Part shown: piece by piece, positions 35,021 through 47,963 of the stretch
How the letters are laid out: every line of letters starts with the position of its first letter
Numbering within the stretch: position 1 is the stretch's first letter
DNA from: Ziziphus jujuba
Taxonomy: Eukaryota > Streptophyta > Magnoliopsida > Rosales > Rhamnaceae
DNA: 64,000 nt
Assembly (NCBI RefSeq): GCF_031755915.1
Contig: NC_083384.1
Span: forward strand, 19,040,001-19,104,000
Reading direction: 5' to 3'
Program-made: the position numbers and the translations under genes
The notes under the pieces: model-generated
Database searches by the model: none
The model's input: only the letters and a program-made list of their open reading frames with translations
Told to the model about the DNA's origin: nothing

Positions 35021-36546
35021 AGGTATCCATCAATTAGAATGATAAGGTGATTTATATTTTATTTTGGTTTTAAGTTTTTTATTTCAATTTGCTAATATTT
35101 TTTACTGAATTTAATTGCCTAAAATGAAAAAATAAATTTTAATAAAAAAGACAAAGTTATAAGATACTAAAATTCAATTTCACGTTACTCCTCAATAGTT
35201 TCTTTTAAATTTTAAAAAATTAGATTCTAAAAATAGAGGACATTGATTTGTTAAAAGATAAATAAAAAAATTAAAAAAAAAAAAAAAAAGCCTGGACATC
35301 CTCTTAACAAAGTGATATAATTTTATAGGATACTAAAATGTAGTTGTTCCTCTCTTTTTGCCATATATATTGGCTTTTAATTGTTTTAAACACTCAAAAT
35401 TAATGCAGGCTGCCAAGCGCCAAAGGTGCCTAGTGTACATCATGCTATAAATTATTAAATGGTGCATCATGTTTTGGAATAGAAACTATTTACTCTGCTA
35501 TGTAAACTATCAATTTGATTTATAAAAATTTGCATAAATAGCCAGCATCTTATAACACTCCTACTAGGGCGCATCAAATTTTATTTATAAAGATTATTTG
35601 TAGACAAAAAGCTAAAAACTAAAGTCACAGAAAATAAATTCAATAATATCATACTACGTTATTTGGTAAATAATATTTGATAATTCCTAATATTTTTATT
35701 TACAGGATCCAACTTTCACAAAGATTTTGTTTACAATGACGTTAGCTACTTTAATGTCATTAAGCAACTTAAACCAACAAAATCAAGTTAAATAAAACCT
35801 TAAATCTTAAAAAACAATTCATCAAATCATCGTTAACCATATTTCATAAGAAGTCTTAGTCCACCCTCAATTACTGCATGTAGGAGTTGGGCAAATGAGG
35901 GGTGAATAAAATTACTCAAGAGTGTGGGGTTTTAGACGCCCACATCAAATACCAACCACCCAATATCTAGTAACAAAATAATATATGAGCATGGGATGTA
36001 ATAATGTAATGCAATATAATTTACCAAAATCTTGTAAATCAAACGAAACAACGTGTCCAAAGTAAAACATTGTATGAGCCATTTAATTAAAACATATCTG
36101 TGAAATCCAAATCTCGGTCACATGTATAGAATAGATTTGTACATGTTGATGAGAAAGCACACTATAATATATAATTATATATACTATCTTCGTGTTTAAG
36201 GAGACATCTCAGAACTAGGTCGATGATAGATTCTAATTCATTGCCTCTAAAACTTGAGAAAGATATCTATATACCAGATCACTAAAATGAAAATACTATA
36301 TGCTACCACAGGACATCTTTCATACCATAATAATACCCTGCTGCTAGTCATTGGTAGATCGTTCTGTTGGAATCAAAGTCTAAAATTTGCACATCAATAA
36401 TCAAATTGTAATATCAACCAAGCAACCTTCAAGCTAAATCTATATCCATATATAATATATCATATACCAAGCTAAAATCTCATTAGTTTCAAATCTATAC
36501 TTATCTCGCAGGTAAGGGTAATGAATGGTATACCACACAACAGATA

Positions 36547-39487
36547 TGATAGGATCCACCCCAGGAACCCTCTCAGGATCTTCTAGGTGGTCCTGCCTAG
36601 TGAAGTTCCACCGGACAATCCCTGAGAATATTCAATAGAATCTCACCTTAAAACGTGGACAACGAACACCAACAATATCAATAATACCTCGATATCTGAA
36701 TATAAAATAAATACACAACAGCACAAGTCCACAACCAGCCTATTGTACCACAAGCTATAACTACACACATATATAGTAGGATCTACTGAGTCCAATATCT
36801 AAATCAAAGCATTCTAAAAGTGTCAACGAAGTCTAAGAGTACACATAAGAAATAAATAAGTCCAGAAGATAATGATAAATAAAGAAAGGATAAATATGGC
36901 TGCTGTAGTGGAAGGAACAAAGCAATAAGCTGTGCGCGAGGTAGACTGCTACTAGTTGCCTGGCCTAGGGGAACGAATTTAAAACAAATAAAACGTGAGA
37001 AAAAGAAATCTCAGTGAGTGGAATAGTATAATAGAAAAATATTAATTTATTTCCATAAAAATCTTTCTCTCAAGACCTCTCGTTCCATTCGTTTGAAAAG
37101 TTTCCCATTTAAAAATCATTTCACAAAATCTCCAATTTAATATTATAAAACTGATGTTCAAAAGTGTAATGTGAACGATCAATATAATATTATACAATGC
37201 CTTGATCAAGATGAAAAAATTGAGCATAAATTATTATAAACACAGTTCCACAAAATATTTATAAACATGTAGTAACAACCATAATATTTGAAAACCAACA
37301 ATGTCCTCAAAACGTATACAATGTACCATTCGATGTACCAACTGTAAACCATGGGATACACCCATCTCACAATCATTAATATCTGAAAGATATTGTGAAA
37401 ATAGTAAACCATCTGGACATACCCAACCACACGGTCCGTGGTAATAAATATCCTGTGGGCTGAACCCAACCTCACGACACCATCGTAATAATAAAAAGAT
37501 CTGATAAACTCGACCTCATGGTCCGTGACAATAATAAACCGTTGGATGAAACCAACCTCACAACCCCGTGGCAATAGTAAACAATCGGATAACCCCGATC
37601 ACATGATCCGTGACAATAATAAACTGTTGAGTGAAACCAACCTTACGATACCATGGCAAATCCAGCGCGCTGTAATATAATACTGAACTGAGACTCTGGT
37701 ACTATATGGTACATCAATTAAAAATAACCAGCACAGTATCCTTAAAACCATCTTGTAAGATCATATATATTTTTTCAAATGATATTCTATCATAAATCAT
37801 AATTTAATATTTAAATTCCACCACTTATTTAAATATTCTAAATATTTCAAAACATCAGTTCATGCTAAAACTAGAAATACCACAGTAAAATATATTCACC
37901 ATAAACCAATCTAAAGCACATAAAATTTTAAAATATTTGAACATTCTTAAAATCATGTGATTTTCAATCTGCTTTCTCAATCAAATAATTTCCAAAATGA
38001 TTTAAAACCTCAATTTGATTTCCATGATATTTAAATACCACAAGTCCATTTATGAACTCATTAAAATTGAAAATCACTTAAAATATTGTCAAAAGTCACA
38101 TAAAATGATTATACATATATGTGAAAACAGATATTTATATATGCATAAAACAACATTTCAACCAAATGGTATATACGTAAAATATTTAAACCGCATATAT
38201 ATTATATTGTAAACCCAAAACATTTAAAAAATGATATAACCACTCACAGTACTACAGATGCTCACTCATGCTCCTCTACAGGATCGCCTCCAAGCTCAAC
38301 TCAAGTGCCTCTAATATAATAAAATATTCCTCATGCTCCAAATAACTAAATCAAAGACACTTGTATAACCCAAATGTCTTAAAATAATTTATGGTACTCT
38401 AAAATTACATAAATTGGATACCAAACAGTCCAATTGTACCGCGTCCCCTTAGGATCCAATATCCAAAAATGGGAATTTTCACCCAAAGCCTAAACTTTTG
38501 AAATTGAATCTCCAAATGGTCCTAATAATATCCAATTTCACTAATCCAACTCAAATTTTAACCAATTTAATCAATTTTTTTCAAACACAGTCCGAATTTA
38601 TTCAAAAATTAACTAATTGACCTAAAAATGGAAAAATTATCAAATGACCTCCAAAATTCACAAACTTTATATCCACGGAAAGCCCAAGAGACAAGGAATC
38701 TATAAGCTCACCTTGGTCCAAAGTTTCCTTCGGTGGCCGAAAAACTCGATTGAAGCTTCGGCCAAATTTTCCGTTGTCGTATCTCTCAAACGGTGAGAAT
38801 TCTGAGAAAAATAACCATGGGAATGAGTTTAGAGGACAAAAATGGTAGGAAAGGCCTATGGGTTGGCCTGAAATGGCAGACAAATATGAAAATCAGACAA
38901 CCCACCTCGTCGACCGATGCCATCTTCTCCAGCCAGATCCGGGCGCGTCCAGTCATCTTTCGCCCTGAAATTTCATGACCAAGCTCACCTCGACGTAGGA
39001 TTCCTCCCTGTCTGACACATGTACAAGGTTGGTGGCCAGAATGGGCAAAAACGGCAATGACCCGGTTCGTTGTTAAACGGGTTGAAATGACCCAGTTCGG
39101 ATCCACGAGTCTAGGGGGAGAATTTCTTAGGTTTTGGGGATGAAATGGATATTTTGGGCTTTGGTTTCTTGTTTGGCAAACTTATCGAGGCTTATATAGA
39201 ACACTGGGTCACTAACAAACAGAAACTGGGGACTAGTTTGGACACTGATATAAAACTGATATTTCAAACTTTACAGAATCATAACTTTTTATCTGTAACT
39301 TGAAATTTGGCGTACCGCCAGTCTATGAACTCGTATCGACGAGATCTACATAATGGTACCTCAGTCAAACCAAAAACATTGACCATTGAGAAAGTCAACT
39401 TGGACCCACATATTGGTCACTTTGTCAAACTTAGTCAATTTGGTCAAACTTGTTAAAACATGTGTATTTTCAGTATGGGTTGTTATA
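36547..39487 (-). mobile_element. Solo LTR of the same large family, inverted
   Basis: Read on the minus strand, it is colinear with the LTR at 7,887-10,728: TATAACAACCC start (for TGTAACACCCC), TTTGACCAAATTGACTAAG, the GC-richer leader, GAGTGAGCATCTGTAGTACTG, the hairpin minisatellite, CACTCACTGAGATT and a GGATCCTATCA end (for GGGTCCTGTCA). It is 2,941 bp long. Flanking AGATA (36,542-36,546) and GGATA (39,488-39,492) differ at one base, as for an old 5 bp duplication. No internal domain or second LTR is present. More decay than in the first copy, including loss of the TG terminus, suggests an older insertion. Confidence 0.85.
37345..37665 (-). repeat. Hairpin minisatellite of the inverted LTR
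   Basis: The counterpart of 9,695-9,925, with about seven units. On the minus strand the better-kept hairpins are GTTGG/CCAAC (about 37,542-37,557) and ATCGG/CCGAT (about 37,586-37,601), again paired through changed bases. Other units, such as GGTCGAGTTTATCAGATC, have lost pairing. Confidence 0.7.
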
Positions 39488-39492
39488 GGATA

Positions 39493-41575
39493 TATGCTCA
39501 CGAGTCAAAAATGACATTTATGCAGCACTCATCATATCACATTTCATGGTTAGCATCTTTTTTTACCCTATGACTTCTTACCCTTTTTCTTCTTTCCATT
39601 TTTCTTTTTATTCTCTTTCTTCTTAGAATTAGGCTGCTTCTTGAGCAAGCTAGACATAAAATAATAATCTTGATCGAAATCCAATACGTGATACAAAAAA
39701 ATTAAATCATTTATTATTTTATTATAAACGAGCAACATTGCCAATAAGTTTAAATAAATTGAATCATTTTCAAAGGAATTTAAATTCACATTTCTAAAAC
39801 CATTAATTCCAAAACAGTAGCTTAAAACAAGGATATCAAACAATTTTGAAAACCTAAAATCATAATACTTTACAAGCAGATGCTTTCCTATTAAAATACA
39901 TGTTCCTTTGAAATCCATTTAAATACATAAGCATAAAACTTTACAAAAACATTTTCCAATACATCAAGTACCAAAATCATCGTATGCAAAGTATACCATA
40001 TGCAAGGTGATGTAGGAAAAATCCAATTCATTTTTCCCAAGTCCAAAAGAACTCTTCATATTAGGCATTCTAATGAAAATATTTCAATGCACTATGCAAT
40101 ATATATATAATATGGTTTCAGTAAAATAGTCCCACTCGTTCACAAGCCCAAATCATGCACCTCCCAAAACCTCTATAACAAATATGCTGGTGTAGTCTGC
40201 ATGTAACCAAATGATAGTATGAAATATACTCTAATTCATGCTAATGAATGATGCATTATATATATACAAAAATAAAAGCGTTTAAGAAAATGCTCTCACT
40301 ATAGACTTAGCCTCTCGGTACCTAATCTACAAATGGTCTTTCCTATCAAACTCTTGCAGATGCACTTGAGTCTAGTACAAGCCCATAACTTCATCATTAT
40401 CATTCCGAAAAAACCAATGAACTCAATTCTAAACAACAATTCTTAATTTACAAAGATGCATAAAACCATACAAGATTAGTCTTCAATTCCACACAACATT
40501 GTATCCCAAGCACCAACATACTAATACCAAATCTGATTAGCTTTTCCAAAGTAAAAGTTTCTTTATCCATCTAGATTTCAATGAAGAAAATAAGATGTTT
40601 TAACAACTAAACTCAAATCAACTTAACAAATCTCAAGCACATATCCCAACAAAAATTTCTCAAACAAAACAAATCCAATCCAGGAGGCTTATAAGCACAA
40701 CTTAGGACATAAAATCTCAAATGTCACCATAATAAAACTTAAAAGTCTTGTTCAAAACAATCCCTTCCAAAATGTAATCAACCCAAGCACTACCCCTTCT
40801 AAGATCTCAAAGTCTCCACCATATATTCAATAACAAAATAGAAATGCATATATAATTTATTCAATATTCCCATAGAAACCATCAAATAAATTACTTTATA
40901 ATCCAAATAAATATAGATTCCAAATTAAAATATTCAAACTCATAATTTTTGTAATGAATCCCAGAACATGTATCTAATATTATTATCAAATCCAATCTTT
41001 CTCAAGCAAACTTCTCAATTACAAACGTCCAACTCAAAAATTCCAATAACAAAAACTTAAAACAACTTCAAATATTAAAATTCCACATACAAGGTTGAGA
41101 TTAAATCAATGAAACCCACATGCAAGCTTAAAGCAATATCTGCACCATCAAATCACTTTACCATCGGTCATACAAGCTTTAAAATCCAAAATTATAAATT
41201 CAAAACATCAAAACCAAAAATCTCAATCTTAAATAATTCCAAGCATCATGATTCGACCACATGCAAAGATCAAAACTTCTTTTCCAAGGCATGAATGCAT
41301 TTAAAATTCAAAATTTCACTTCCAATTCTTCAAAACTCGACTTAAATTCAATATGCAACATCAAAGTCAGATGATCAATAATATTTATCCAAGAATTTTA
41401 ACAAGAAGCTCACATGCAAAACTAAAAAAAAAAGAAACTCTTAAACTTTACATTTGAATGACAAATCCAAAACCTCAAGCTTCAGAACTCCATTAGAGAA
41501 TTTCAATTCCACAACCCAATCTCACATGCAATTATACTAAGGTGAAGACTACCCCTAAAAACAATACAGTTTAAA

Positions 41576-41618
<43 letters not shown>

Positions 41619-42073
41619 CATTCCATACACATATACCTTCATAATAATTTCCATGGTTTCCAAATAAATAAATGTATCAGTTCCTAAAACACTTATAAAG
41701 TATTTGGCTGGTGTTTTTTAAAAATAATTTTTGAAAACAAAAACAATGAAAAACAAAAATTAGGAAACAACATTTATTTGTTTTCACTTGTTTTGAAAAA
41801 ATTTTAACACAATAAAAAGTTATATGATTCACCAATTTGGTATCATTAATGAGATTGGGGATTGGGGTAACCTAAATGGCGTTGGGACCTGTGGCTGCTA
41901 GTACAAGTCAAGGCCTGAGATTGTCCGAGCGAAGCCATGGCTTAAGAACATCTTGATGGATCAGATGCCTAGGGACTACCTAAACAAACACATGGCCAAG
42001 ACCACCCAAACAAGCCTAATGCATGGGATGCTCAAATGGGCTAAGTACCCAAGATCTCCAGAATGGCAGGCAC
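39493..42073. other. Strongly G-poor repeat-like stretch, no gene
   Basis: The plus strand from about 39,600 to 41,570 is rich in A and C and very poor in G, like the minus strand of the LTR middles in this window. It is probably part of another large LTR or related repeat. A CA run lies at 41,579-41,605. From 41,900 the GC content rises, in the repeat that hosts the CACTA insertion. No ORF is convincing. Confidence 0.45.
41579..41605. repeat. (CA)n microsatellite
   Basis: A CA run of about 27 bp followed directly by a short TA run. Confidence 0.95.
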
Positions 42074-42559
42074 CACTACGCGAAAATTGATATCTAGCGA
42101 CACTCACTTAGCGACGCTATGAAACAAATGGGTCTGAAAAAACAAAACCGCAACTCTGAGGTTAATACGTCAGTAAAAATTTAATAAATATACGACGCAT
42201 CCAAAAACGGTCGACCTCAAAAGGTCACTAAAAACAAAAAACACGCGACACATCCAATAAGGGTCGCTGAATGTGGGACTGACCAGAGTCACCATTAATA
42301 TTGTGTGTATATTTTATCTGAATTGTATTGTATGTTTAAATACTACTCATGAAAAATGAATACCAACCACTAATCTATGTTTACATAATAATAAAATTTA
42401 ATTATACAAGGTTGTTGTTCAATTATATAATTTTTCTTGTATAGCTTATTCTTGCAAATCTCTTAAATAGTATTCCTTTTTTTCAACTACAAATAACCAT
42501 TAAAAATATTAGAGAAACATAACTAAGCTGGTTTTTTTGTTTTTTGTTTTTTTTAATAA

Positions 42560-44100
42560 AGGTAACAGGCAACGCACTATTTAGATTGTGCATCACCTGT
42601 TACCTTCCTTTTACTTTTTAATTTTTTTTAAGTTCTTTTAAACAATCTAATTTTATTTCAACAATAAATAACCAGTAAAAATATTAGAGTAAAAAACCTG
42701 AAATTTTTTTTTTTTAACATATAGTTAACAGGTGACGCACTATTAAGATTGTGCATCGCCTATTCACTCCTACCTTTTTTTTTTTTTTAGTTCTTTTAAT
42801 CAATCTAATTTTATTTCAACAAAAAATAAGCAGTAAAAATATTAGATTAACATAACCAAGCTGTTTTTTTATTTTTTTTTTTAATTATATATGTTACATG
42901 CGATGCACTAATTAGATTGTACGTCACCTGTTCTCTTCCCTTTATTTTCTAATTTTTTTTAGTTTTTTTAAACAATCTAATTTTATTTCAACAACAAATA
43001 ACCAGTAAAAATATTAGACTGACAAAAACGAGCCTTTTTTTTTTATACATAGTTAATAGGCGACGCACTATATAGATTGTGTGTCGCCTGTTCTTTCCTC
43101 CCCTATTTTTTTGGTTCTTTTAATTAATCTAATTTTAATTCAACAACAAATAACCCATAAAAATATTAGAACAACATAACTGAGCTGGTTTTTTTTTTTT
43201 TTTTGTTATATGTGTAACAGGAGACGCACCAATAAGATTGTGCGTCGCCTGTTCTCTCTTTACTTTTTTTTTTTTAAGATCTTTTAATCAATCTAATTTT
43301 ATTTTAATAATAAATCACCAGTAAAAATATTAGTGCACTAAAATTGAGCTTTTTTTATATATAATTAACAGGCGACACACCAATAAGATTATGCGTCGCC
43401 TATTCTCTTTTCACTTTTTTTTTCAGATCTTTTAGTCAATCTAATTTTATTTCAATAATAAATAACCAATAAAAATATTAGTACGCCAAAACTGAGCTGT
43501 TTTTTTTTTTTTAATATAGTTAACAGGCGACACATTATTTAGATTGTGCGTCATCTGTTCTCTCCTCACTTTTTTTTTTTTAGTTCTTTTAATAAATCTA
43601 ATTTTATTTCAACAACAAATAACCAGTAAAAATATTATAGCGCCAAAACTGAGCTTTTTTTTTTCTTTTTTGTTATAGTTAACAGGCGACGCACTATTTA
43701 GATTGTGCGTTGCCTATTCTCTCCTCAACTTTTTTTTAGTTTTTTTAATCAATATAATTTTATCTCAATAACAAATAACCAGTAAAAATATTAGAGCGCC
43801 AAAACTGAGCTTTTTTTTTTTATATAGTTAACAGGCGACACACTATTTAGATTGTGCGTCACCTATTCTCTTTTTAAGTTTTTTTAGTTCTTTGTTTTTT
43901 TATATATTTAATAGGCGACGCAATAGTGCGTCGCCTGTTCTCTCCTCATTTTTTTTTTTTAGTTCTTTTAATAAATCTAATTTTATTTAAACAACAAATA
44001 ACCAGTAAAAATATTAAAGTGCTAAAACTGAGTTTTTTTTTTTTAATTTTATATAGTTAACAGACGACGCACCATTCTTCAACAAATGTGTCGCCTTTTC
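42560..44100 (+). repeat. CACTA internal satellite 1 (~155 bp unit, about 11 copies)
   Basis: Each unit has a G(G/C)GACGCAC...GTGCGTCGCC inverted pair around a ~10 bp AT loop, then a T-rich run, TTAATCAATCTAATTTTATTTCAA and AATAACCAGTAAAAATATTAG. Inverted pairs start near 42,567, 42,731, 42,899, 43,060, 43,218, 43,370, 43,526, 43,684, 43,832, 43,912 and 44,064. One unit (43,832-43,912) is truncated. Confidence 0.9.
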
Positions 44101-44280
44101 TTTTTTCTTTTTTTTTTCAATTTTTTTGTTTAAACATTTAGAAACCCATAAAAAAATAAAATCAAAATAGGACCATGATAAAAATTGAACCCAAGACCTC
44201 CTACACTTTCAAGAAATCACCACACCATCAAGCCAAATGACTTGTATGTATTAATACAACAAAAACTAGCTAATATAGTG

Positions 44281-45390
44281 TTAGGCGACGCATTATTTAA
44301 AGAATGTGTGGCCAAATAGATGAAAAAGCGACGCATTCTTCAACAAATGCGTCGCTGTTTCTTTTTTTTTCAGTTTTTTTGTTTAAACATTTAGAAACTC
44401 ATAAAAAAATTAAAATCAAAATAGGACCATGACAACAATTGAACCCAGAACCTCCTACACACTCAAGAAATCATCACACCACCAAGCCAAATGACTTGAA
44501 TGTAATAATACAACAAAAACTATCTAATATAGTGTTAGGTAACGCATTATTTAAAGAATGTGTCACCAAATAGGTGAACAGGCGACGCATTCTTCAACAA
44601 ATGCGTCGCCTTTATTGTTTTTTTCCAATTTTTTTGTTTAAACATTTAGAAACCCATAAAAAAATAAAATCAAAATAGGACCATGATAAGAATTGAACCC
44701 AGGACCTCTTACACACTCAAAAAATCACCATACCACCAGGTCAAATAACTTGGATGTAATAATACAACAGAAACTATCTAATATAGTGTTAGGCGATGCA
44801 TTATTTAAAGAATGCATCGCCAAATAGATGAACGACGCATTATTCAACAAATGCGTCGCCTTTTCTTTTTATTTTTTTCAATTTTTTTGTTTAAACATTT
44901 AGAAACCCATAAAAAAAAATCAAAATAGGGCCATGACAAGAATTGAACCCAGAACCTCCTACACACTCAAGAAATCACCACACCACCAGGCCAAATGACT
45001 TGGATGTAATAATACAACAAAAACTATCAAATATAGTGTTAGACGACGTATTATTTAAAGAATGTGTCGCCAAATAGATGAACAGATGCATTCTTTAACA
45101 AATGCGTCGCCATTTCTTTTCTTTTCTTTTTTTTCAATTTTTTTGTTTAAACATTTAGAAACCTATTAAAAATATAAAATCAAAATAAGGTTATAACAAG
45201 AATTGAACCCAGGACCTCCTACATTCTCAAAAAATCACCACACCACCAGACCAAATCACTTGGATGTAATAATACAACAAGAACTAGCTAATATAGTTTT
45301 AGGAGACGTAATCTTTTAAGAAAGAGTCGCTAAATAGATGAAAAAGCGACGCATTTGTCAACAACTACGTTGCTGTTTCACCCAACCAAT
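44281..45390 (+). repeat. CACTA internal satellite 2 (~255 bp unit, about 5 copies)
   Basis: Units begin near 44,281, 44,535, 44,789, 45,039 and 45,299. Each has a TTAGGCGACGCATTATTTAA / GAATG(T/C)(G/A)TCGCCAAATAGATGAA pair, then a second inverted pair (perfect at 44,581-44,610: GGCGACGCAT...ATGCGTCGCC). A constant block follows with AAACATTTAGAAACCCATAA, AAAATAGGACCATGA, TTGAACCCAGGACCTCCTAC and CCACCAGGCCAAATGACTTG. Confidence 0.9.
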
Positions 45391-46584
45391 TTTTAACTTT
45401 TTTTCCAATTTGAAAGTTGTTTTTAGTAATTTTTTAATTTTGCAAATTTTGCAAGTAATTTTTTTAATTTGTAGATGAGCAATTAACAAAACTAATTAAA
45501 GATTAAAAAAAAAACATGGAATAGGCGACGTGTTTTAATGGAATTGCATCACCTATTTCTTCAATTATTTTTTATTTTTAAAAAAAAAAAGCAATTTAAT
45601 AGATTTTCAATTTTTAACATACTTATGTAGATAAATTGGTCAATAAATGCTTATTGAATTAGAATTCTATATTAGGTACCCTATCTCAAATTAGGTCTTG
45701 AGATATTTTGTGTCTCGTATATACACATATATGTAAATAACTGAGAAGAGCATTAACAAAACTATTTTCCATTTTTAGATCAATGGAATTTATGTTCATT
45801 GGCTTGCTACATGAATATATTTGTAGATGAACAATTAAAAAATTATTTAAAGATTATAAAGAAAATATAAAAAATGAAACTGGCGATGCTTTTCGACCAT
45901 AATGCATCGCTTGATCCCAAAATTCAAGAACAGGCGACTCTTCTTCAAGAGAATGCGTTGCCTGTTCTCTCAATTAAAAAAAGCAAAAATTTTGAAAAAC
46001 ATGCAAATTTTATAAAGAATAAAGGCGTACTTGAAAAATAGAAAAATAAATAGCAATCTTCAATATTTTGCTTTATATTTTTAAGAAATATTTTCAGTTT
46101 TTATTTGTAGATGCAAAATAAAAAATTAATCGAAGGAAAAAAAATGCAATTGGGAGAAAATGTGCATTTTTGCCATTTTTCAAAAATTTTTGGTGTGTTT
46201 TAAAATTTTTACGTGCTCCTTTGAATCCCTTTTTCTTTTTTAAAACTACATCAAGTATACTATTTAATAGATATTATATTTGGAAGCAATCTAAGAGAGA
46301 CTTGAAGAGTGAGATATTTCGGGTTTCATTTTTCATTTGCCTATGTTGTCGTCGGCCGGGAAGCTGGATTTCTCTGTGTCACCCTCGTGATTTTCTGGGT
46401 TTCTTCTTTCTTTGTCTCCATCGTTTAGGTGAGTTTCTTTTTTCTTTGTGGTTGGAGGAGACATGAGGCGGGTTGTTTTTTTTTTTTTTCATTTTAACTG
46501 TAGGTTAGGTTCGTTGGGTTTTATTAATCTTGCTTTTGTAGAAATTTTGTTTGTGATATTGCTTGATATTGTTTTGCTAAGTTC

Positions 46585-46825
46585 AACAAGTATTTTATGT
46601 TGAAAATCAACTTGATTCAAGATCGTATATTGTTTTAACTTCACCACAACATCATACTTTTGTTGAAGAAGATGTTCTTGGAGATACTATGATGGTTCAC
46701 AATCCATTTATCATATAGTTGCCAAGTATCGATGAAACTGATAATGAGGATGAATGTGAGAGTGACTATATTTGTAATGACTATGAGGGGAGAAATGTGT
46801 CTCGTCAAATCTTAAGAACAATGGT
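46585..46825 (+). pseudogene. CACTA transposase C-terminal relic
   Basis: One frame reads QQVFYVENQLDSRSYIVLTS, EEDVLGDTMMVHNPF, a stop, then LPSIDETDNEDECESDY and GRNVSRQILRTM up to a GTAATATTC donor-like site. The QVFYVE-D...W.VVL pattern followed by an acidic stretch resembles the DUF4216-type C-terminal part of plant CACTA transposase proteins. The stop is at about 46,720. Assignment is by pattern and was not searched. Confidence 0.5.
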
Positions 46826-47932
46826 AATATTCTTTAAATTTTCATTTACTAAATTACAAATTTAATAATGATTAATATTTTATTTATTTTGCATAAATGT
46901 TAATAACTTTTTTAATTTTTTCATATGCAGTATGAGGGTGTAATATCGTCAACAAAAGGACGTTAACTTCCATCTCAATGAGTATGCATTCATGGAAGTT
47001 TAATTAATATTAAATTTGTTATGAAATATAGAATAGCTTGTAAATTATGTAAAAATATGTCAATGAGATGATATTTAATTTATTTGATAATTAATTTATT
47101 ATGACAAAATTTTTATTTTAAATTTTTGTATTATAATTATTTTGGATGAAACTAGTTTTTGTTTTTTTGTATTTTAATTATTTTTATATTTTTACTATTT
47201 TAATCACTTTTTACAAAATTTAAAAAAATTAAAAAAAAAAAAGAAGGGGCGATGCATTAACAAATAATGCGTCGCTAAAAGTGTCAATGCGTCACTAAAT
47301 AGGCACCTCTATTAATGCATCGCTAAATAGGATTAATGCGTCGCTAAATAGTCAACTCTATTAATGAGTTGTTAAAGAAGCGACTCATTAGCAACTAATA
47401 TATTTAGCGACGCTATATGAAACAGTCGCTAATATTTTTAGCACCATAATATGTCGCTAAAAGTCAATATACGTCGCTAAAAACTAAAATATAGGCGACT
47501 CTCATGCTGCGTCGCTTGTTATCTTATGGATTTAGCGATAGGACGTTAGGCGATGCCGTGTGATACGTCGTTGTTTATTTTGTACGATGCATTTATTACA
47601 TCATTTATCAATGCGATTCTAATAGTGCACCAAGGACATCATGACAAGTTCGAGATTCTGAATTGCCAAACACCTTTTTATTTCCCAAAACAATAAAAAA
47701 CCAGTTTTAGCTCTCTATTTTGAAAATAGAAAACAAGAAACAGAGTCAAATAGGTCCTTGTTCTGTTTCATAACACTTCACAAAACAATATTGGATAAGT
47801 ATGACAAAGCTTCAATTACCCAACGAACGCAGTGCTTTTGGGTTAGATAAAAACTAAAAAAAAAAAAAAAAAAGAGGTAAATATATTGAAAAGAAAGTAG
47901 AAAAAAGAAATTGAAAACAACGAGTAAATGAA

Positions 47933-47963
<31 letters not shown>

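Larger units (their letters stand above)
30816..36546. other. AT-rich intergenic region with microsatellites
   Basis: No gene is supported. Short ORFs at 31,230-31,650, 33,476-33,682 and 34,502-34,693 are low-complexity. There are CTG and TTG runs at 31,725-31,770, long TA runs, and a diverged duplication (about 34,015-34,190 and 34,320-34,500). The segment 35,860-36,546 looks like part of an older repeat into which the solo LTR landed. Confidence 0.5.
42074..47627 (+). mobile_element. Complete non-autonomous CACTA (En/Spm-type) element
   Basis: It begins CACTACGCGAAAA and ends CTAATAGTG, so both tips carry CACTA. The 3 bp CAC duplication (42,071-42,073 and 47,628-47,630) is exact, as expected for this superfamily. 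Subterminal copies of a TAGCGACGC / GCGTCGCTA motif crowd both ends (42,094-42,260 and 47,250-47,560), as transposase-binding sites do in En/Spm. The inner part is mostly two satellite arrays (42,560-44,100 and 44,280-45,390). It has no intact transposase, only a short relic near 46,585-46,825. Length is 5,554 bp. Orientation is set by the relic. Confidence 0.9.

Noticed and set aside
42560..45390. CRISPR-like array of regular repeats
   Set aside because: The units are tandem satellites with no unique spacers, inside a plant CACTA element.
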